A DNA stretch of 64,000 nucleotides, taken from assembly GCA_037074705.1 (NCBI GenBank), contig CM073590.1:218270746-218334745 (forward strand), read 5' to 3'. The DNA is from Zhengitettix transpicula. Lineage: Eukaryota > Arthropoda > Insecta > Orthoptera > Tetrigidae. The notes under the pieces were generated by a model, which was not told the origin of the DNA, ran no database searches, and worked only from the letters and a program-made list of their open reading frames with translations. The position numbers were made by a program, and so were the translations under genes. Of the stretch, positions 12,431-28,000 are shown in pieces. Within the stretch, counting starts at the first letter, position 1. Every line of letters begins with the position of its first letter.

Positions 12431-12925
12431 CAGTTACAATTACAAATAATTTGTATGGAAAGAAAAAAATTAGATAGCTTAGCCAAAAATAAGGGCTGAT
12501 GTTGCCATAAAAAAGTTCTTAATTTTTTCAGAGGCCTTTTTAAATGAATGACATAATTATGTAGAAAATATAATAGAAAGTTGAAAGTTGAGAGCAGTAT
12601 TGCCCATACCTTTGAGACTTTTTATTGTGTTGTCAGTTGTTACAATCATTTTCCATTAATAAAAACAGAGTATCTCACAGATCAATTTATCTTCACTCAT
12701 AATTATCTACTGGGAATATCATGAATTTAAATAATAATTTAGCTTCAGTTTTTTCAAAAAACCCTATTTTAATAAACAAAGTTGTTACTATTTTTATGAT
12801 GAAATTATACTTAATTTAAGACTAAGCCTCTCCATACAGAATGCAAAGGTACTTCAGTTTCATACATTTTGTTGGGGGTGATGAGAAAATAAAAAGTTAA
12901 TATATATGCTAAAACTAATGAAAAA

Positions 12926-12931
12926 TTTATT
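12926..12931 (-). terminator. polyadenylation signal of the PDS5-like gene
   Basis: AATAAA on the minus strand, about 145 bp beyond the TGA at 13078-13076. Confidence 0.5.
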
Positions 12932-13075
12932 AAAGAGCATAATTATACATTGTAAAATTACTTAAACTGCACAGCTAACAATGCTTGTGTATGTTAAAAA
13001 ATATACAGTTTAACAATTAATTTAAATATGTCTATGTTAACAAACAATAACAGAAGTTAAATGAGATATTTGCTG

Positions 13076-16000
13076 TCACACATATTTTGTTGGAAATTTA
13101 ATTCTCCTGACTTTATAACCATGTTTCAAAACCTTCTGATCAATGCAAGATAGTGCAATATCACAAACCATCTGCATTCTCTGAAATAAAAAAGCAAATG
13201 GAATAATTGTCTCATACCACTACACCAAAACTAATTTTATAAATTTGATTATTTAAAATAATAGCATAAAATAGCACACAAAATTAAGTGAAATAAATAC
13301 CATGTGACGTTAGTGAAAACCTTGACCTTCTCTTCGGGGGATAAAAAAAACAAGAGTCAAGAGCACACACAAAATTGTCTATTATTTGCTATTTTATCTT
13401 CTTATTATATTTCATAACAGACATATTATATTTTCATTGTATATTTGCATGTTAGCAGTGAGCTTTAAAACCATATCATCACACGATAATGGAATCACCT
13501 CATAAGAAGAAATCTCAAAGTGAATAATCATACCATCTAGATCAGTGTTTCCCAATATGGGGACAATTTCATTGTTCATGGCGGCAATTCAAAAACTAAC
13601 AAGTCTAGGGTTTGGAAACTGACAGCTACGATTTAACTTGAACAAAAGTATTGGCGAACTCCGATTAAAATAACTAATTACTTTGAATTATTATTAATGA
13701 AAAACCATGATACACAAGTTGTAATTAGGTCTTCTAGCAAATAATTCAATTTTTTAATATAAAAAATGTATTAATAAATTTTATACCGAATACAAATAAC
13801 TGTGATTTCAGAATTTGTGTAATGCATTAATAATTGATATATCCTTTGATTTCACAAAGGTTAGTGTGTTGTATAAAACAATATAAATTTAATAATGTAT
13901 ATCTAATAAACAGGTTGAAATAGCTTACCTCATTAAGTTTTTTATTTTGTTTAGTACTATTTTGTCTCATAAACTGTATAACATCAACATAATATTGAAC
14001 ATTAGGTCTTGCATCTGTAAATTGATGTGTCAAAAGGGTTTTAAAAAGAAACTTGAAACACATTTCCACATCTTTCTTTACCAACCTATTTTTTATGGAC
14101 TTAAATCGTTCATGGTAAACCAGTAATGCAATCGCAGCTCCAATACAAGACTCTGGAAGAATATCTTGATGTTCTTTTAAATAATTTACAAACTCCTTTG
14201 TGTCTGAAAAGAAAGCATAAAAATTGTGCTAGTTTAATGGGCAGTGCCTATTTTGTATGAAAACACATGCATTAATAAAATATACAAACTAGTCAATTTG
14301 TTAGGAACATGCCTGTTCACATTCACCTTTGAACTGAATATTACATATTTATTATTATTAGTTAATGGATTATAGTAAAAGCATTGAATATATTAATGGT
14401 ACTATTATGAGCAGTTTTATTAATTTTACAGTAAGATGATTTAAAAATAAAATGTAGACAAATTTGTCATTGACAAATATGCAAGTTATTTTATTAGTAA
14501 ATTTTTATTTGATGCTTTTGTAATTTAATTGAAGGAAAATGATTATTTGTCGCAATTGAAACATCGAACATGATTATCTCAATTGGAATTATTATGCTAA
14601 GTAAACATCAAAATGTGATGTTCCTTCTGAATGCTATGTAAGACACAAAGTTAGACATTGTGAGTTAATAACTTTTCAAATTTAATTTGGCTGACTTACC
14701 TGGCTCCTCTTGTGCTGAAACATAGGTAAGTCAGCACTTTTCCTTAAGACAAGAGATTCCCTATTGTTTTGTTCTAGTAAACAAGGGATCATTGGTCTCT
14801 CAAGAGAATTGAGTTTTGTGGGAGTTGAGTACAGAAAAGTGGGGTAGAGTATGTTGAGAACAGGAGTAGAGCCAAAAAACAAGGTGGATGCAAGGCTAGG
14901 ACTAGCCAAAAAACAAGGGTACAGTACACATCATATATAAAATATGCATTGTCCTACCAACTAAACTTTTTACTAAATCAAACTATATTGTCCCTGCTAC
15001 TTGGCATAAAATATCCCCTAATGAAACTAGTGTTCATAATTATTAATAAATAGTGTGTTTCTACCCTTTGGTAAAAATAATTTCTTCATAATGAATAATA
15101 TCTCCCAGGAATAATTATTTTCTTTTAAACTTATTCTTTCAGAATGAGGAATTTGAATTTGGGCATTTCTTCATTTAACTGTAAGCTTAGTGTCATTTGA
15201 TCCAAAACCAATTTTTATTATCTTTAGATTCAATTCTACATTTGACTGGCAAAATACTAAGATTTTAGACATTGACACCGGGTACAATTCCAGACTCATT
15301 TCAGAAATGCTTCATGTTAAATCAAACATCGCAGCTATTAACATACAAACAGGCACTATGAAACTCAATAATTGCTATGATCCCTTATTATTATGCTAAA
15401 TTTTCCCATTGTCTTTACACCCTTATTGTTACACTAACCATTCGGCTCTTCCATTATCACTGCATTTTCGTTGCTTTTGAGTTTTGTCAAGTGGCAAGTG
15501 CAGTTGTATCGCTCTAGGCTCTTCTTCACACCTGAGGAAAGGGAGAAGGATCCCAAAAATGTTGTGTGGTAATAATATTATCACTTTTTCGTCAGAATTG
15601 GCTATCTTTCTTACTCACTATCTCATAATGTTTACCAGTGTTAATTAACATATTCAAAATTGAGCTTTCCCAATTATTGGCATGATTCCTAATTTTCTGG
15701 AAAACCAACTCCCCAATACTGTCTTCGAATTGAAGTTGGAGATGGGCCTGATCAGATACTAACATTTTACTTAGAAATGTGTCAACGATCATATTTTATG
15801 CAGCTCTTGATTTGTGTAAAGGCATACAGATGATTATGGTAAGTATCCTGCTGCAGTTACTGTAGCAATTGGTGATATAAATTAAAAGGCTTGTTCATAA
15901 TACTTAAACATCATGATAATGTTCATCCTCGATATTATCCACACAAATTTCTGACAACTGCAAGGATGAAGATTTCCTTAGTATTAATCAGTCTCATAAC

Positions 16001-19000
16001 AGCAACCCAACAAAAAAAAAATGGATTGAGCAAACTCAGAAAACGGCCAACCATGACAAATCTCTAGGAGCAATAAGGAAAGATTGTGACGCAGTAGAAC
16101 ACAAATCCGCAAACTAAAGGGCTAATACTCAATGCTTTTGAGACAAGAAATCCCTTGAGCGTGGCCAGTGATCAAAACGTCACTGCAGATAACTTCATAG
16201 AAAAGCTAGTAATGATTTGCAAAATGTCTCATTGGCATCGAGGTCATTGCTTTGTTCATTCAATTTGTTCCTTATTGCATTCTTGAATTCCGACCACTTG
16301 CTGATATATCTATCACAGAATGCTGAGCTGTCTGGTTGGAGAGGTATTTTGTCTAAGTCTATTTTTGTTATTATTGGGACATGATCACTGTCAAATAGGG
16401 AATCAGTTGTGGACCATTCACATTTATCTGCAATATTGAGTGTACTACTAGTTATATCAATTACCAGTGCCGTTTTGAGTTCGATATGTTCTGATGGGAT
16501 ATTCTCGTTGACATATATCGATACTCCTCCACTTGCATGGGCCACAGTTATTCTAATTTTGTGATAGCTAATGAAACCTTCTATGGTTGCAGCTTTTTCC
16601 TAGTTCAAATTTTGTTTCCTGTACAGCTATCACCCCTGGGTTCTGTGTTTCAATTAGTCTTAATAAGCAACCTTTTCTTTCATAAAATCTGTTGACATTC
16701 TGTTTATGAGATACTGATTTGTTTTTGTTTTTTTTATTGTCTTTTTTAACCTGGTCAGCCCAGCCTTTGTGATTCTGTCCTTGATCAGTGGATCAAAGTC
16801 TTATATGTGATTATAAACTGTAAATAATAAATAAATAAATAAAATAGTAATATATGTTTTTTCACCAAATTTAAAAGATTTTTATTTAACACTACAATTC
16901 TTAACCTCATAATGAAAAATCCAAAAGATTGTTTGCTGATAATTTATAATTGCTCACATTACATCAATTCAATATTTGCTATAATATAAATTAACTGAAC
17001 TTTCATGTTTAATACAGTATGAAATAGTATCAACTTCATATACCAGTATATCTACTTAATCAAAGTAAAAAATAACAAACAATTCAATATTACCTGTTAG
17101 AGTTCTTTGAACCCTATTTATCCTTATCCACTTAGACCGAACTGCATTATAGAATATGGATTCCAATGACTTTTTTTTATCTTTATCATTTATTATTCCA
17201 CTAAAAATAAAAAGAGCAAATAGATCAGTTGGTACAGATTCATTACTTTCAATCAGCTGGTAAGCCAATTCTTTAAAAAATACAGAATCTTCATCTTCAT
17301 CCTGAAAATAAAGTTACCACTTGATTTGTTCATATATTTGAATTACATATTACTGAGTTGTTTACTTGTGTTTTCTATCACATATCATCTTAATTTACTA
17401 ATCACATTATTGTTCTATCAATAATCTTAAATATTTACAACAATTTTCCACTTGCAAATAATTTGACCATATAATTTAAAAATTAAGTTTGTGAAACAAC
17501 TTTTATACAGGCACCAGAATAAATTTTAAAAACTCATATCAAATACCTTCTGCTTCTCAACTTTAACTTGGAATGTCACTGGACATTTCCAAGACTGCAT
17601 ATATACAGATTAATTATTTACTATGTAAATACTCTAGGACAATTAGTAAAACTGTAAGGTCATTTGACTGAAAGTTGTAATAATTAAAAATAAAGTATAA
17701 TTTAAAACCAAATAACCTTGAAAAACAGATCTAAGTTAAACTGTGGTATTATTGTTCCACAAGATAAGCAAATATAAGCTCCTGAATATTTCAGAATTGT
17801 ATTTTAGTACTCACTAGAATGAAATCTCCAAGGCATATAAACATTTCCATTGGTAAACTTTCCCAAAAGGGAATTCTTGAAATCAATCGAAGTATTGCAC
17901 AGCCAGATGCCGTTTTCAACCATAAATTTTCAGTTACACTGAAATATTTAATAGAACATATGTGATTATATTAAAAGATTTCTGTAAATATTAAATACAT
18001 GCAAATAGTGTTATTTGACAATTTCTAAAATCTGAATAGAATTAATTTTACTTTCACTTATATTTTCTATCTTTCAGATAAGTATTATAACATATTCTCT
18101 ACAGCTATGTATAACACACAATATAAATTATGAATATTTAGATAATTCTTTACATATTGAATTCAAAGGCTATAAGAAACAACATAGGCAACATTTAATC
18201 ATTCTATAAAATAGGTAGGTATATTGACTTAAATTATCTTCAGTTGCCAAATACAGATTCCAATAGAAAATATTAATTTACATAAAGTATCATAACTTTG
18301 CACATTTCCACACTAGCATGTTGCTGAAGCAACAGTTGTATAAGAATTAATTAGCCAGTTGTTTCCAAATGGTTGACCACTTGCTATGAAGTAATATGGA
18401 CCTCTTTACAGAAGAAAAATATTTTAATACATGAAACTATACCCAAATAATGCTTGGAATTACTTGAATTACTACAAGCAATAGACTAGTTATAAATAGA
18501 CAATAAGAAAAGTAGACATACAATTATAATTCAAAGATTTTTATCAATTGTGCTCTCCTATGAAGTAGACGATGATATTACATGAGAAAATAATTAATAA
18601 AAACAATTTTCATAGTAAAATATATAATAGCTGCTCATCATTTGAAATTTTGTGAGCAGAGCATCTACTTAAGCATATCAAATTGTATGTGTACAGAACC
18701 ACAAACAACTGAATAATTTCACACAGATTTGTGAATATCAGGGGAAATTGACAACCAATAAAAAATGAGTAACAGACATACAATGAGGATATATGTTTGA
18801 AAAATTACTACATTTCCTATTAGAAATATCAGAAGTTTAATTTGTTTAAGTGATTGAAACCATTTAATGTTCTTTAGTAAGAGCTGAATGAAACAGTACC
18901 TTGCTTTTATATTTGTCTTTATATAATTTGTGTAAAAATGTAATTCAAAGCAATGTAGTACATCATCATGTTGCTTGAATAATGTTTAAAAATATAATAA

Positions 19001-22000
19001 CTATTATTTTAAAGAAACTAAATATAGTTGTGATTTGAAATAAATCCATTTATAGAGATGTTACCTTCGGTTATGTTTCCTTGTGGTGTCTCCATCATTC
19101 AAAATTATAGACTTTAACACTTCAAAATATTGTAAAATCTTATCATTACAAACTGGTGACATATAATATTTTGTTAGGGTTTTAATTGCCATTACCTAGA
19201 AATTTAAAAATATATATTTCATGTTTCTGTAAAACAAATTTAAGGAAAAACTAAATACAACAAATCTGTGTCACACTGAGTACTTTGATTCATAAATTTT
19301 CTATATTACATTCCAAGAAAACTGTAACCTATGTCTATTTCTAGTAATTTGGTTGAGTGTGCTACAGATCTGCCTATGAGCAGTATTTAATCCAGTATGG
19401 CATAAGTGAAACTTCAAATTTTCAAGAGCCTGAGTCCCCTTTGTCAGAAAGAAAGATCTGAACTGCATACCAGCCGGCAAAATGTGTTATTTAATTTGAC
19501 CTCATCACATTTTCCTTAAGTAATATATATTGTAGCAAAAGACCTTTTGTCCATGCGTTTATAGACTCCATTTAGAATATGGGCACCAGGAAATTTTTTT
19601 GAGTGAAATTACCAAAACAATTTTTAATATAATTAATTTATTTTTCAAGCATTGAGAACATTTAATATCTACTATCATCTTCAGGTGAACTGCTGTAAAA
19701 AGGCGAAATTATCTGGTGGTAACAAGGGGTAATTTATTAAGTACCAAGCTGTAGCTCTTGACTTTGCTTTTGGTATGTCAAGTTATAATCCACTTGCTTT
19801 TCTTATCATTATTTGTCCAAAGGCCCTTAAAGGCTGTGCCCCCTTGAAAGCACACACAGCCAAGCATGAGGGTCTACCACTTTCTAGGCTGTTAGTAAAC
19901 TAACTCGGAATACAAGGTGTGGGTACTTGATCTGCTCATGAGGGCATAATACCCTTTAATACAATAATTCACAGAGATAGATTTTGATAGAGACAGAATA
20001 AAGATCGTAGGGTTGAAGAAAATGGTTCTTGGGTGGATAGTCCCACACTGGTCCTGCATATGTCATAATTGACCATATGAATGTTAAGTACTGGGTGTAG
20101 GTAGTGGATGAGTTGAGAGTGCCTGTTCTTTTAAGCAAAATGTATAGCAGTTTTAGTCTGTTTGCTTCTTGAATGGTGTTTGTGGTATGGAGACCTCATG
20201 TTCGGGCCAGATCCAGTGAGACTCCTAGGAATTTAACCATGTCTCAGAATTGAATCAGGAAATTGTGGAACATGAGTGAATGACAGTCTTTGTGTAGCGT
20301 AATGCCCTATGAGTTAATAGGTGTGTCTCACATTTATTAACGTTAACCTTAATTCACCGTTGTGTTAACCAATGTTCAAGTGAATCAAGTGCGTGTTTTA
20401 ATTTATTATTAAACACCAATGGTCACCTCGACTGAGCAAAGATGGCACTGTTATCTGCAAATATGGCAAACTGGGTTTCTGGTGTTGTGGGGGACATTGT
20501 TTATGTAGATTTTCTGTAGGACTAACCCTATGATACTTCCTTGAGGCACTCCTGCACGTATTACCCTTATAGTGGGCTTTGTGGTATTGACATCATCATC
20601 ATCTCATAAATAATGTCCTACCTGAAGGATATGAGTGTTCTGAAAGTAAAATCCATTAATACTGCAATATATGATTTTATTCAATCCATAAAAGTTTGCT
20701 GGACAATAAACCGAAGGTTACAATAATATGTGCAGACCTTTCTAAAGCCTTTGGTCTACTTTTTCATCCATGTACAAAGATTTGATCTACTTTTTCATCC
20801 ATGTTCAAAGATATGAAGCTTGCTACACCCAGTTAAAGACAACATTGGCATCAGAAAATCAGGGGTCTACCAAATGCCCTATTCCTGTGGTCTTGACTAC
20901 CTTATGACAGGCCACAGTATATTTTCAGAAAACCTGGATACTGAACCCAGTCAGCAATTTCTGGAACAGACACCTTATGGAGGTGGTGGAAATAATAATG
21001 ACCCATTAACAAGGACACCGGTTACCATCTGAGCAAGGCTTAGGACTCTGCCCTGGCCATGCTATGAAAAACCTGCACTCCAACTGGAAAGACATACATC
21101 CTGGGAGGTACACCTGCCTACAAGGACACCTGACTTGTCCTAAATTGAAAGTTGGCATCAACAGGCTGGGAAGCAATAACATGTCTAATTTTCAGGGGCC
21201 TAAGCCCCCTATCTAAGGATAGTTTGTCTGAAAGTCATGCTGGCCAGCAGTACAGCATCTAATTCAAATCCTTGCAGGCCAGCTGTTAGCAACAATTGAC
21301 ACACAACAAAACCAACAACTCTCTTTGAAATAAAGGTCACAACAATGGAATAATACATACAAAAATGTAATTTACATACACAATACACACACAAACAAGA
21401 AGTTGAAGATGAAAAGTAAAGTAAGTGAGTATGATAGGGAAATTCCATTTGTTAGTGGTTGTTGACTCCATTACTTTGTCTGAACTGTAGGAAATAACCT
21501 ATTCTTGAACACATTGCTAACCACCACATCAGATTCAGAACTCCATCTTTGGGAACTCTTTCTCCAACACATCCTATATCTCTATACCTCTTTTCTATCC
21601 AAATTATTTGCAATATTTCTAGTTTACTAATATGATTTTGTTTATTATTGTAATTCTTAGCTTTGCATTTTCTCACCTATTTGTTTCAACACCTTGCATG
21701 TAAAATTAATTGGTGGAATTAATTTTTAACATAGTCTTAAATTTTAATTCATATTTTTTAAAAAGATAACTAGGGATACTTCAGTATTTTTATTTGTAGT
21801 TTTGTATTATTTGACATATGTAATTTTGATTGTTAAAACATAGAATTTTCAACACTATCATATTTTTGTGAGTTTCTATTCCAATTTCTATTATTTAGAC
21901 AATTTTTTAATTTAGTAACTAAAGAAATAAATTTACTTGCCTTACACAAGGTTTTTAAAGGTAGTTTGTACATGTCACTGCATGTTATGTTTACAATTTC

Positions 22001-25000
22001 TGTTTCATGCTGGTTTAATATAAGCTCTTCTAACTGAAACAAGCAGAGGTTAACATATAAATAAATAAACTAAACTAGGAACTTCTACTGCATTAACATT
22101 CCAATTTTTAAAAAATATATATGCAGGTAGCAACTTATATTTAATTAAAGTTAAATGAAAACTTTGAAGACAAAATTTTGAGTTGGAAAATTAAGAATCA
22201 AGTTTTCCATTTTGTCACTAGTTGGATAAGAAAGTGACACAATTCCTCCTTAAAAGTTACTAGTCAGATTATGGAAACATACTTAATAATATTAAAACAA
22301 AATTAATGCTGCAATTTCTATGAGTATACATAATAATTTTATTGATTAGTACCCAAAATTTATTTTAAAAAATTGAAATTCATAAAAAAAAAAAGAGTAA
22401 GTAATATAGTATACTAGACAGTGGTAAGAATATAAAAATTTGGAAAAACAAAATTCTACATTCCACAAGATTGCTAAGTCTTGTTATTATAATGACTGTT
22501 GGATAAATATTAATGTTGGTATAATTATATTACTGTTACATCATGTACTAATAAAAATTATTTACATGTATAGATAATTTTTTAAGTACCTTTGCTGAAG
22601 TAATTACTTCACAAAACAATTGAGGATCAACTTTATTAGAATGAAGCTTAGAAAATGCACCAAGCATTCTAACACTGTTAATAAATCTAACACTATATGT
22701 AACATTCAACTTTGCTTTGATATTCTGCAAAGAAAATAAAAATAATTTTACAATGTACATCAAAATAATGATTACAACTATCAATTGGTAAAAATAGAGA
22801 GAGTATTTACAGGTATAATTACTTAGTCTTTTTATTAACACTTCAACAAAAATTCTTAACTACTAGTTAGATTCAAAAAAGAAAATATAATTTACAACAA
22901 AACCCATGAGCATGTAACAAAGGTAATACAAAATAAAATATATCAGTTTAACTGATTTTCAACATATTATTCAAATTTAAATTGAACTTTTAAATGTCAT
23001 TAAAATAATTATTGTGTAATACATTCAAAAATTGTAAAATATTTTACTTATAGGGTCAGGAAGGAAAAACCTCAATCGGACTTCATATGGATGCTCTAAC
23101 CACTGATCCATCCAAATAGGCCAGGCCAAACATTACTTCTCCATCCATTATGTATATAACCAGAACCTGGATTCACCACAAATTCATAAAATCCTAACTT
23201 TTAAGACTCAATGACGACTGCACATTAACGTGAATTGGTATGGTGGAATGAATTAATATAAAAAGAAGAATGGAATGATTTCAATGAAAAAAAAATATAT
23301 CCTATAAGACTTCCTCCAGTAACAAATATCCCGTGCCCTATTCACAGTTTGACTACCCAAACTCAGCACAAATCAACATAAAATACATACCACAACCTAC
23401 TTTCCTGAACTACAAAAACTGAACTCCTTTCTCAGCCTGGTCTACACTGGAATGCAATCCAACCCAGATATAAAAAAACGTCCTTCCCACAATACGCCCC
23501 ACCTTCCATACAGTAGTCTTCAGGTACCCTCTCAAATTTGCACAATCCCCTCATCCACTCTTGCAGGCCCCACCCTTAAACTCGCTTACATGATACACCA
23601 TGAACAGGTGCCATGTCTGTACTATCCTCCAACCCACCACAATCATCCATAATTCTCCACAAATAGCCTCACACAAAATCAAAGAAAACATTGCCTGCTT
23701 CTCCTACCACATCATCTACTGGATTAATTCCAAATTCTGTCTTGTTTCCTATATCAGAGAAACAAAATTACCTCTGTCTGAACACATTGCTACCACTGCA
23801 GCACTGTTAAACTGTCCAAAACCCATTCATTCTGCTCATGTCCATGCCCAACACTAATAATTCAATCAGTGCTTCACACTAACTCTCTTCAAAGCCCCCT
23901 CTCCCTGTCCTCCCTCCCTCCAACTCATCGGAAGCTGAATTGCATCTTTGGGAACTCTCAGTCCTACAGTCCAGGCAATGCCCTGACTTAACATTGTCTA
24001 TATAGTACCTTCCTTACTGACTGTCCGTATATGCACATGTGAGTGTATACAAGTATGCATATGCATATATGTGGATGTGTGTACATGGGCAAGTGTAGGC
24101 ATGTGAGAATGTGTGAGTGAGTGTGGTGTCTGTGTACATATATGTATGTATGGTGGAACACAGTTCAGACCTACTAACATAATGAGGAGGACTTGGTCCT
24201 CAAAATTTCGCTTTTTATTTCTGCACAGCCCAACTGGACTAACTGTTGATTTCAGGTAAGTTGGGTACATTGCCTCACTTATGTATTTCTATCTTTCCTC
24301 ACTATACATGATCCAATGTGACTTCGCCACCAAATTATAGTTCCAAATATTGTATTTACTCCTTAATGAGAGTTCCTAACTCTTCACTCCCTCTTCTCTA
24401 TCCATTCCACCTCTACATCTAATAAGACTGACTGTATTCGCTATGTTTAGTAATTGGCACAATAGCTTAATTGGTAAAGCATCCGTGAACTGAGAGAAGT
24501 TCCATGTTCAATTGCTGACCATGCTGAATATTTTCAATATTTCCTTCTTTTTCCTTCCATCGCTACACAGTGAACTAATGTTTTTCTTTGTGCATAGGCA
24601 TACGCCCAAGTTATGCTTTATATATGTGTGCATGTTTATTCCTAAATTCACATATAAATAAATAATCAAAAGAACTGTGAAAAAACACTTTTAAAATAAA
24701 AGATAAATTATTATCATTCATAAAACTATATGTATATGAATCAAAAAAATAATTATAATAAGATAAAATAGCCCAATGACAAAATGAAATGATGATATAA
24801 ATACCACTCAATGTTTCTAGAAACTTTGTTCTTTTCTTCAGGTGCTAAAAAAACACGAGCCAAAAGTGACAATACAAAACTGACATATATTTTCATTTGA
24901 AAAAAATAATTATAAACTTACAAAACATGTAAGAGAGGCACGAAAACAATGTTATATCATTAGCTATATTTGACTAATAAAACTAGACTAAATCTTAATA

Positions 25001-28000
25001 CATACACTTACACAGAGCACTTTATTATATAGAAATATTTCATTTTCAGCAATATGCAGTAAAATACATTCCATTGCCAACTTGGACACTTTTATATCTC
25101 CTTTTGTTGCAAACCAGTACCACATGCAAGCTAGTTTTTCTTCAAAAATTGATTGATAATTGGCACCTATAAATTAAATCACAGTATATATTTCATTTAA
25201 CTGAAATAAAACTCATAATTAATTACAACTGTTCATATTTTTATCAATATATTAATTGGGGAAAATTGTATTAAAAAATGTAAAAGGAACAAACATTTCC
25301 ACAAGTTATTTATTTACAACTTCTATTACCAAGATATTCAAATGGGAGATTTACCAATTTCATAGTGAATGTTATGAAGAAACAAATAATGTTATTTTAT
25401 TTTTTTAAAGTAGTTCATTTTATTCCGTTTTAATTGTACTGAAAGAATAAAAATCAAGATTAACTGTAATTGGAAAGCTATTATGAATTAATAAGCACTT
25501 CAAAAATTGAGAAAGTCATTCTGTGATAAAGAATGCAGTCTTTCTTGGTGTAATAGATGAACAAAATATTCTCAGACTTCTAACCAACTGAAAAGATCTA
25601 GGTGTGATGTTTCGATGACGTTAACTGTCATCTTCTAGCAAAGTGACTTTTTTTTAATTACAAAAACTGTTGATATTTTGATCTATAAATTAATTGGGGG
25701 AAAATTTTAAAAAAAATGTAAACTGAACAAACATTTCCACACGTTAATGCTAATGCCTGTAGACAGCAAAATGACTTTGCTAGAAGACAGTGACAGTGAC
25801 TCGTACCTAGATCTTTTCACTTGGTTAGAGGCCCAAAAATATTTTGGAAATCAAATTTTAGTAATATGCTGGTTGTAAAACAAAAAATGAAAAGAAAATA
25901 ATTGTCTATATCTACTTAAAACTAGATAAAATAACAGAAAAATAATAACAAACATATTTTCAACAATAAAACTAATAAAGGGTCACGTTGGCTACCTTAT
26001 TCAAAATTATATAATTTAAAATATATAATTTTATAAACTCAAATATCAAAGATTACTTAATAAAGAAATATTGATTATTATATGAATTGTGTTTTAACAT
26101 TTAAAAGTTATGAACTTATTGGTAGGACCTTTATTAATATTGACTATAACAACTTACCTATTGGTTTATACCTGGCAATTGCTCTAAATATTTTTAATAC
26201 TATGTAAACTAGTGTTTTTTCTTTCAGACAAAGAAACTCAACTAATAAATCTATGAAGTATTCTTGATAGCCCAAATGTGGTTCACCATGAATGATTTCC
26301 TACAGAAAATAAAACAATTGATGACCTTATTATACAGACACTTTTTATTTATATTGTAATAACATTTCATTTTTTTATTAATTCAAAAACAATGTTAAAT
26401 TAAAACAATTTCCTGTAGACATATAACTGCTGTGAATACATTATAATATATTTATATTTTATTTTGGTAAATTTATTTAATTTATGTGAATGAGTATAAT
26501 AATCATAATAATATGATGAAAAATTCATTTTAAAATTTATATTGATTTATTTTCATTTGATATGATGAATACAAAAATAATTTCTCAAAGTTACTATATA
26601 ATTTGAACTAAATCTTAAATTCCAGAACACAAATTTATAATTTAAAGTGGGGAGTTGGTCAAAAATAGAACAATATTAATTAAAAGTAAAGACATTTCTT
26701 ATAATACCTTGTTTTTCAACTGGAAAAGTGTCTATCACACAATGATTGAAAGACAAGCCACTAAAATTTTGTAATCAGTTGCTATATTGATATAATAAGG
26801 AAACATAAAACTCCACAAATATCAATTAAAATTAATTCTGTAATCAGTTGCTATATTGATATAATAAGGAAACATAAAACTCCACAAACATCAATTAAAA
26901 TTAATTCTATCTCCAATAACATTCAAACAGGTTCAGGAAACATATTTAGACAATGATGCTAATGAGTTGAAGTTATATCTTCCTAACAATTCTCAGACTT
27001 AAATAGCCATCTCAAATTTATGATAATTAGGCTTGGAGTATTTATAAAATAGGTGGAGCAAAAATGTATAATTCTAGGCAACAATACAAATTGCCCCTTC
27101 TCCCATGTATATAGATGTTGCTTTGTACACAAAGTAGAGAAAATAAGGGTCCAATGCCTTGACAGACGATAAAACAATATAAAAATCCATTAAAATGTTT
27201 CAGCAACACCAATGTTACCAGTACATTTGCAAAGACAGATTTGAAATTTTTAAGTAAAACTATATTCATGATTATTTTTTATGGGCTTAAAAAGTGTACG
27301 ATAATATATGACATACTATGACCATATCAAATTTGAATGGTATTTCATGCAATTAACAAAAATTGGTAAAAATCATCAACAGAATGTACCTAAGTGATTT
27401 ATTTGGCAAGAACACGGTTCTCAAAAATCAAACAAACTATTTATTTTGTCACAATTGCAATAACTTACAGAAAGAAATTGGAGAGATTGCCTTGAAATCT
27501 CATCATGCTTAAGATTTTTATATTCTGCAGTAGATTTATGCATTTCTTTTACAGTTTTAACAAGAACCTAGAAAAGTACAAAATGTAATAAGGTTAAGTT
27601 ACAAAAAATTAAACAAATATTAAATTTATCATTTAGAAGTATTTTCTCAAAACTAGGGCAAATTTTTAATATATTTATCATAATTACCACTAGTTTTAAT
27701 ATAAAAAGGAGACACTTCAAAATTAATCCAAATACACCTACAAATATATTATTTTATATCTAATGGAATGATAGTAACAAGTCAGAATAGGTTATTAAAT
27801 TATTGCTAAATATTCTATGACCCAGTTCAAAAAAGACGTGGAAAAGAACTTACTTCAAATGAAGAAATATCAATGTTAAAAAAAGTAAAGTAAGCCAGCC
27901 AACTTTTGATAGATTGTATTAAACTCTTTGAACTAGTTTTCACTTCTTTTCTTACTAAAGACAGTATTGAGTGCTGAAATGTGAAACAATATTTTGTGTA

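Noticed and set aside
24455..24530. Functional tRNA gene
   Set aside because: A and B box-like blocks are present but the cloverleaf does not close; a SINE is more likely.
24805..24900. Stretch on the minus strand reading FVLSLLARVFLAPEEKNK, first taken as a PDS5-like exon
   Set aside because: No splice combination keeps the frame with the exon at 25012-25166. That exon joins in phase 0 directly to 22724, which then supplies the matching segment. Likely chance similarity.
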